Shown here: positions 58,582 to 64,000 of the stretch, one piece after another
How positions within the stretch are numbered: position 1 is the stretch's first letter
Layout: every line of letters starts with the position of its first letter
Source of the DNA: Actinomycetes bacterium
Lineage (GTDB): Bacteria; Actinomycetota; Acidimicrobiia; Acidimicrobiales; Palsa-688
Direction: 5' to 3'
Length of the DNA: 64,000 bases
NCBI GenBank assembly: GCA_021787365.1
Contig: JAJYMB010000031.1
Location: forward strand, 1 to 64,000
The notes under the pieces: generated by a model
Told to the model about the DNA's origin: nothing
Databases searched by the model: none
What the model saw: the letters and a program-made list of their open reading frames with translations, nothing else
Program-made: the position numbers and the translations under genes

Positions 58582-60681
58582 ATGAAGGCCTACTCACCAG
58601 CCCAGGTCCGAAACGTTGCCCTGGTGGGCCACGGAGGCTCCGGCAAGACCACGCTCGCCGAGGCCATGCTGCTCTGCTCGGGAGCGGTCAGCCGGGCTGG
58701 GAAGACCGACGACGGGACAGCCGTCCTCGACTTCGAACCGGAAGAGCACTCTCACCACATGTCGACCTCTCTTGGCCTGGCCGCGCTCGAGTGGCGTGGT
58801 TACAAGATCAACGTCTTGGACTGCCCGGGCTACGCCGACTTCGTCCCCGAGGCGCTCGCCGGTCTCGCGGTCGCCGACATCGCCATCGTCGTCGTGAGCG
58901 CGGTCGACGGTGTGGAGGTCCAGACCGAGGTCTTGTGGAGGGCCGCTGCCGAGCTCGGCATCCCCCGCCTGGTCTTCTTGAACAAGCTCGACCGAGAGCG
59001 CTCCGACTTTTCCTCCGCCCTACAACAGGTGCAGAAGGCCTTCGGCGCCGGCATCGCCCCCCTCGAGCTACCCATAGGCCAGGAGCACAGCTTCTCCGGC
59101 GTGGTCGACCTGCTCACCGACACCGCTTTTACCTACGCTCCCGGTAAGCACACTGCCACCGCCGGCCCGATCCCGGCCGAGATCGCCGAGCGCGAGCACG
59201 CCGAGCACGACGCGATGGTGGAGGGCATCGTCGTCGCCGACGACGACCTGACCGCCCGCTACCTCGAGGGCGAGGAGATATCGACCGACGAGCTCGCCAA
59301 GACGCTCGCCAAAGGCGTGGTCGCGAGCCAGGTCTTCCCGGTCGTGTGCGGCTCGGGTGCCAGCTTGATCGGGGTGGACCGCCTCCTCGACGCCATCTGC
59401 GACGTGGGCCCCTCGCCTCTCGAGCGCCCGCCGGCCCGGGCCCACGCCCCCGGCAGCGACGAGGTCGTGGAGGTGCCGTGCGACCCGGCTGGTTCCCCGC
59501 TCGCCCAGGTGTTCAAGACCGTCGCCGACCCGTACGTGGGGAAAATCTCCCTCTTCAGGGTCACCTCTGGTACGGTCCGGCCCGACGCCGTGCTCTACAA
59601 CCCGCGGGGCAAGGCAGAAGAGCGCCTCCACGCCCTCTTCACCCTGCGTGGCAAGGAACAGCTCCCTCTCACCGAGATAGCCGCCGGCGACATCGGGGCC
59701 GTGGCGAAGCTGGCGTCCACCAACACCACCGACACCCTCACGCCGCGCAACATGCCCGTGGAGATCGACCAGGCCGGCGCCGGCTGGCTCGGCGAGCTGT
59801 CGGCCCCCGTCCTCTCGGTCGCCATCAGGCCCAAGAGCAAGGCCGACGAGGACAAGTTGATGACCGCGCTGCACCGCCTCCAGGAAGAGGACCCCTCCCT
59901 CAGTGTCCGCCGCGACGACGAGACCCACCAGACCGTGCTCTCGGGGACGGGCGAGACGCACCTGGCCATCTCCATGGAGCGTCTGGCTCGGAAGTTCGGC
60001 GTCGCCGTGGAGACGGAGGACCTGGTCACGCCCTACCGCGAGACGGTCACTTCCACCGCCGAGGCCGAGGGCAAGTACAAGAAACAGACCGGTGGCCACG
60101 GCCAGTTCGGCGTGGCCTCGCTGCGCATCGAGCCGATGGAGCGGGGGGGCGGCTTCGAGTTCGTGGACAACATCGTGGGCGGCGTCATACCCCGCCAGTA
60201 CATCCCGGCAGTCCAAAAAGGTGCCGAGGAAGCCCTGGGAGACGGAGGTGCCTTCGGCTGGCCCGTCGTGGACGTGAGGGTCACCTGCTTCGACGGCAAG
60301 AGCCACCCTGTCGACTCCTCGGAGCTCTCGTTCAAGATGGCCGGCGCCCTGGCGGTCCGCGAGGCGCTCGCCAAGGCGAGCCCGGTCGTCCTCGAACCGC
60401 TCTCACTCCTCGAAGTGACGGTCCCCGACTCCTACCAGGGCGACGTCCTCGGCGACCTCAACAGCCGCCGCGGCCGGGTCCAGGGAACCGAGACCGCCGG
60501 CACCGGTGAGTCGCTGATCACGGCGCTCGTCCCGACGGCTGAGATCGTGCGGTACGCCATCGACTTGCGCAGCCTGACCGGGGGCCGGGGCCGGTTCAAG
60601 GCCCGCCACTCCCACTACGAGGTCATGCCCTCCAACTTCTGGGACAAGGTACGCCGAGAGCGCGCCGGCACAGAGAAGTAG
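58582..60681 (+). CDS. Elongation factor G-like protein (EF-G2/FusA2 type)
   Basis: RNVALVGHGGSGKTTLAEAMLL; DCPGYADF; NKLD; SD ggaggtg before ATG 58582. Confidence 0.93.
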   Translation: MKAYSPAQVRNVALVGHGGSGKTTLAEAMLLCSGAVSRAGKTDDGTAVLDFEPEEHSHHMSTSLGLAALEWRGYKINVLDCPGYADFVPEALAGLAVADIAIVVVSAVDGVEVQTEVLWRAAAELGIPRLVFLNKLDRERSDFSSALQQVQKAFGAGIAPLELPIGQEHSFSGVVDLLTDTAFTYAPGKHTATAGPIPAEIAEREHAEHDAMVEGIVVADDDLTARYLEGEEISTDELAKTLAKGVVASQVFPVVCGSGASLIGVDRLLDAICDVGPSPLERPPARAHAPGSDEVVEVPCDPAGSPLAQVFKTVADPYVGKISLFRVTSGTVRPDAVLYNPRGKAEERLHALFTLRGKEQLPLTEIAAGDIGAVAKLASTNTTDTLTPRNMPVEIDQAGAGWLGELSAPVLSVAIRPKSKADEDKLMTALHRLQEEDPSLSVRRDDETHQTVLSGTGETHLAISMERLARKFGVAVETEDLVTPYRETVTSTAEAEGKYKKQTGGHGQFGVASLRIEPMERGGGFEFVDNIVGGVIPRQYIPAVQKGAEEALGDGGAFGWPVVDVRVTCFDGKSHPVDSSELSFKMAGALAVREALAKASPVVLEPLSLLEVTVPDSYQGDVLGDLNSRRGRVQGTETAGTGESLITALVPTAEIVRYAIDLRSLTGGRGRFKARHSHYEVMPSNFWDKVRRERAGTEK

Positions 60682-60694
60682 GAGATGTAGGCGG

Positions 60695-60811
60695 CGGCAG
60701 CCACTGAGGGGCCGCGCCGCGGCACGAACTGTGGGCGCCGGCAGCTACGAGGGCCCGAGCCGCGGCACGAACTGTGGGCGCCGGCAGCTACGAGGGCCCG
60801 CGCCGCGGCAC
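60695..60811. repeat. ~2.7 copies of a 43-bp tandem repeat (ccggcagctacgagggcccgagccgcggcacgaactgtgggcg)
   Basis: Units starting at ~60695 (degenerate), 60738, 60781. Confidence 0.95.
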
Positions 60812-60916
60812 GAAACTGACGGATGTAGTTGCGCCAAGGTCACATTCGTCAGAATCATGGGTAATTTTTGGCCTTGAAACTGACGGATGTGGCGTTCCCG
60901 GATTTGCATCGGCCAG
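60812..60916. repeat. Intergenic nested inverted-repeat element, copy 2 (related to 21316-21425)
   Basis: CTGACGGATGT (60816) ... ACATTCGTCAG (60842) ... CTGACGGATGT (60880) ... gcatcggccagtt. Confidence 0.75.
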
Positions 60917-61024
60917 TTCCCGGGCGGGTCTGTGGCCGGGGCGACCCGCCGGGCGCTCACTGGCGGGGTCGCTCACCACCGGCGGAGCGGCTCATTGGTA
61001 GCGCCGCTCACTTTTCCTGGCCGC

Positions 61025-61939
61025 TCACTGGACAAGCACGACCGCCGGCTTGGCCTCCTCACCCCCGCGGCGCTCGTACACCGCGAGGAGGTCCCCGCCC
61101 TCGCTCAACACGGCCCAGGGGCCGCCACCCCGGGCGCCGGCAGCCTCCAGGACCTCCCGCGCCAGGACCTTCCCGTGCGCCACCGCGCCCGCCAGCTCAC
61201 CTCCGACCACCGCCCGTGCCATGCCCGGCAAGGCCCCCGCCGGCGCCAGCACGTAGCGGGACACGAGCTCTTCCGGACCGGCCTCGAGCGTGCCCAGGCT
61301 GACGGCGTCCTCCAAGGAGAAGGGCCCCACCGAGACCCGGCGCAACCGGCGCAGGTGCGCCCCGCCCCCAAGAAGCGCACCCAGGTCCGCAGCCAGGCTC
61401 CGCACGTAGGTGCCCGAGGAACACTCCACATCGATGGCGAGGACGGGCCCGTTGTCGCCGGCGCCGGCCAACTCGACGTCAAAGCGAGCCACGGTGACGG
61501 CCCGGGGTGCCCGCTCCACCTCCACTCCGGCCCGGGCGAGCTCGTGCAGGCGCCGGCCCCCCACCTTCAAGGCGGAGACCATCGGGGGGACCTGGGTTAT
61601 CTCGCCCGTCAGCCGGCCGGCGGCAGAGCGAGCTGCTTCCACGGTCACACCACGCATGTCCCAGGACTCTGTGACCTCGCCCGAGGCGTCGAGGGTCGTC
61701 GTAGCGACACCCAGCACGACTTCGGCCGTGTACCTCTTGGGTAGACCGGTGAGCCACCTGAGCAACCTCGTCACCTGCCCGAGACCGACAAGTAGGACGC
61801 CGGTGGCATCAGGGTCAAGGGTGCCCGCGTGGCCGACCTTGCGCTGGCCGAAGATCCGCCGGCACCGGTCGACCACGTCGTGACTGGTACACCCGGCTGG
61901 CTTGTCCACGACCAGGAGGCCGTCGGTCCGAGGGGCCAC
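61025..61939 (-). CDS. truB: tRNA pseudouridine(55) synthase
   Basis: DGLLVVDKPAGCTSHDVVDRCRRIFGQRKVGHAGTLDPDATGVLLVGLGQVTRLL. Confidence 0.97.
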   Translation of the reverse strand: MAPRTDGLLVVDKPAGCTSHDVVDRCRRIFGQRKVGHAGTLDPDATGVLLVGLGQVTRLLRWLTGLPKRYTAEVVLGVATTTLDASGEVTESWDMRGVTVEAARSAAGRLTGEITQVPPMVSALKVGGRRLHELARAGVEVERAPRAVTVARFDVELAGAGDNGPVLAIDVECSSGTYVRSLAADLGALLGGGAHLRRLRRVSVGPFSLEDAVSLGTLEAGPEELVSRYVLAPAGALPGMARAVVGGELAGAVAHGKVLAREVLEAAGARGGGPWAVLSEGGDLLAVYERRGGEEAKPAVVLVQ

Positions 61940-61960
61940 CGCTAGATCAGCTCGAACCCG

Positions 61961-62473
61961 CTAGTGGTCGGAACCACCGGGCTGGTCAGGGGCAACCGGC
62001 TGGTCAGGGGCAACCGGCTGGTCAGGGGCAACCGGCTGGTCAGGGGCAACCGGCTGGTCAGGGGCAACCGGCTGGTCAGGGGCAACCGGTGGCACCTCGC
62101 CGGCGGTCGCGCTGCCCTTCAAGCCTCGCAGGACCTTCTCGACCCTCTCGCCGTACGCAATAACGGGGTCGGCCCCGAACGAGAGCTGCGGCGTGCGCTT
62201 CATGCGGACCTGGCGGGCAATGGAAGCCTGGAGGCGCGGTCGGGCTTCACCGAGGGCCTCGGCCACCGGCGCCGGAAGTGAGTCGAGCAGCACCGTGGCG
62301 TGGCGCAGGTCGGGGTCGCATTCGACCGCCGTCACGGTGACTAGCTCCAAGCGCTCGTCGGTGCCCGCCTCCGCCTCGATCGCGTCGGCAAGGACTTCGC
62401 GCAGGACCTCGTTGACCCTCGCCATGCGCGGGTACCTGGAACGCGAGTACTGGGGCAGCCGGTGCCGCGTCAC
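61961..62473 (-). CDS. rbfA: Ribosome-binding factor A with repetitive VAPDQP C-terminal tail
   Basis: RYPRMARVNEVLREVLADAIEAEAG...LVTVTAVECDPDLRHATVLLDSL; between DUF503 and truB. Confidence 0.92.
   Translation of the reverse strand: MTRHRLPQYSRSRYPRMARVNEVLREVLADAIEAEAGTDERLELVTVTAVECDPDLRHATVLLDSLPAPVAEALGEARPRLQASIARQVRMKRTPQLSFGADPVIAYGERVEKVLRGLKGSATAGEVPPVAPDQPVAPDQPVAPDQPVAPDQPVAPDQPVAPDQPGGSDH
61982..62089. repeat. Six perfect tandem copies of 18 bp (ctggtcaggggcaaccgg) within rbfA
   Basis: Read directly; encodes (VAPDQP)x6. Confidence 0.98.
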
Positions 62474-62757
62474 GGTCCCCACCAGTGGCGTTCGCAGGAG
62501 AGGACCTCCACCTCGGTGAAGGACCAAACGAAGCGCTCCACCGAGTCGAGAACGTCATCGACATGGTGCGCCGTCGAAGCGACCGCGGCGAAGGCCAGTT
62601 CGCACGCCTGCCAAAGATCCTGCTTGCCCACCTCGGCCGCTGCCACCCCGAAGCGGTGGCGGCTCCCCTCGAGTATCGGCTTGATAACGGCCCGCTTCTC
62701 CTTCAGCGAACGGACCTCGGGTAAGTGCAGCTCCACGGAGAGCGCGGCGGCGTGCAA
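62470..62757 (-). CDS. DUF503 (YlxP-like) family protein
   Basis: SVELHLPEVRSLKEKRAVIKPILEGSRHRFGVAAAEVGKQDLWQACELAFAAVAS; infB-DUF503-rbfA-truB order. Confidence 0.9.
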   Translation of the reverse strand: MHAAALSVELHLPEVRSLKEKRAVIKPILEGSRHRFGVAAAEVGKQDLWQACELAFAAVASTAHHVDDVLDSVERFVWSFTEVEVLSCERHWWGP

Positions 62758-62906
62758 GTGGCCTCAGCTACTTGGGAAAGACTTGCCAGCTGGGCCAGAT
62801 GGGCGTGACGTACGCCCACCTTGGCTAAGACGTCCAACTGGCTCGGGATGTGAGAAGGAGAAGGCAGGCATGCGCCGCTCCCATCTGTCCATGGGGCAAG
62901 TTTCCC

Positions 62907-64000
62907 CTAGGTATGGGGGATCTCCCGCTCGTCGAAGGTCTCGATGACGTCGCCCTCGCGCAGGTCCTGGTTGTTGGACAGGCCGATGCCGCACTCGAAA
63001 CCCTCGTGGACCTCGCGCACGTCCTCCTTGAACCTCCTGAGCGACGTGATCGTCCCCTTCCAGATGATGACCCCATCACGCAGGAACCTGACCTTGGAAC
63101 CTCGGGTGATCACGCCGCTGCGGACGTAGCAACCCGCGACCGCCCCGACCCGCGGGATCCTGAATATCTCCCGGACCTCGGCGTCGCCGGTCACAACCTC
63201 CTCGTACTCGGGCGCCAGCATGCCGACCATGGCGGCCTGGACGTCTTCGATCAACTTGTAGATGATCTCGTAGGTCCTGATCTCGACGCCCTGCGCCGCT
63301 GCCATGGCTCGCGCCTCGCGCCCGGGACGGACATTGAACCCGATGATCGTCGCGTTGGACGCCGCCGCCAAGGCCACATCGTTTTCGGTTATCCCGCCGA
63401 CGGCGCGGTGGATGAAGGCCAGCTTCACCTCGTCGCGTTCGAGCTTGCGAAGGCTCTCGGTCACAGCCTCCAACGAACCTTGGACGTCCGCCTTCACCAC
63501 GAGGTTGAGCGTCGCCGTTTCGCCCCGCTGGATCTGCTCGAAGATGTCCTCGAGCTTGGCCCCACCGCTCGTGGCCGCGGAGCTCCGGCGCAGGTCGGCG
63601 CTACGGAAGCGCTGCTCGCGCTGCTCTGCCACCTCGCGGGCGGTGCGCGCGTTGGCGACGGCGCGCAGCTCGTCGCCGGCCGCCGGCACCGAATCGAACC
63701 CGAGCACCTGGGCCGGGAAGGCGGGAGGCGCTTCTTTTATGTTGTCGCCCTTGTCGTCGATCAGCGCCTTCACCCGGCCCCAAGCCGCGCCGGCCACGAC
63801 GTTGTCGCCGACCCGGAGGGTCCCGTTTTGGACGATGACGGTCGCCACCGGCCCCTTGCCCGGGTCCAGGTTGGCCTCGAGGACCACCCCGCGGGCCCTG
63901 GCTTCGGGGTTGGCCCGCAGTTCCTCCACTTCGGCCACGACCATCAGCTGCTCGAGGAGGTCGTCGATGCCCAGGTTTTGGAGCGCGGAGACTTCGACCA
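62907..64000 (-). CDS. infB: Translation initiation factor IF-2, 3' part (5' end beyond the window)
   Basis: [69 protein letters not shown] ... C-terminal [31 protein letters not shown]. Confidence 0.97.
   Translation of the reverse strand, partial: VEVSALQNLGIDDLLEQLMVVAEVEELRANPEARARGVVLEANLDPGKGPVATVIVQNGTLRVGDNVVAGAAWGRVKALIDDKGDNIKEAPPAFPAQVLGFDSVPAAGDELRAVANARTAREVAEQREQRFRSADLRRSSAATSGGAKLEDIFEQIQRGETATLNLVVKADVQGSLEAVTESLRKLERDEVKLAFIHRAVGGITENDVALAAASNATIIGFNVRPGREARAMAAAQGVEIRTYEIIYKLIEDVQAAMVGMLAPEYEEVVTGDAEVREIFRIPRVGAVAGCYVRSGVITRGSKVRFLRDGVIIWKGTITSLRRFKEDVREVHEGFECGIGLSNNQDLREGDVIETFDEREIPHT

Overview
This is a 64-kb window of very GC-rich DNA from an actinomycete-like chromosome, probably Acidimicrobiia-like (the taxonomy is an inference). 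I see no rRNA or tRNA genes, no CRISPR array and no intact transposase or prophage. Left part: a housekeeping block, scpB-scpA / trpS / dksA-like / xerD / NUDIX / pyrG ... recN-nadK-tlyA plus a HAD phosphatase. Its gene order resembles the M. tuberculosis Rv1692-Rv1711 neighbourhood, but it is interrupted by an Opp-type ABC transporter with a ROK regulator and by several other genes. Middle part: ABC ATPase (UgpC/MsmK type), M50 protease, DUF1015, an Orf12/class-A beta-lactamase-like protein, dienelactone hydrolase, a heterodimeric ABC exporter, a GGDEF-EAL protein and a DUF222-HNH (13E12-like) gene. Right part: an apparently single-operon Tad/Flp pilus locus (~55.1 to 39.8 kb, minus strand). 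It ends in an accessory module of a secreted unknown, a PKD protein, a membrane-anchored GNAT and a 1371-aa transmembrane LysM + SARP/BTAD regulator. Then follow a PIM-type phospholipid operon (pimA, acyltransferase, CDP-alcohol transferase), an EF-G-like GTPase, truB, rbfA, DUF503 and the 3' part of infB. The most noteworthy observations are: the LysM-SARP transmembrane regulator closing the Tad operon; a two-copy ~105-bp intergenic element built of nested inverted repeats, each copy preceded by a tandem array; a LexA-like SOS box overlapping a leaderless-looking promoter of the HNH gene; a decayed histidine-kinase remnant with two frameshifts; and many minisatellites at gene junctions or in frame. 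All family calls come from reading the translated sequence. No database search was run.
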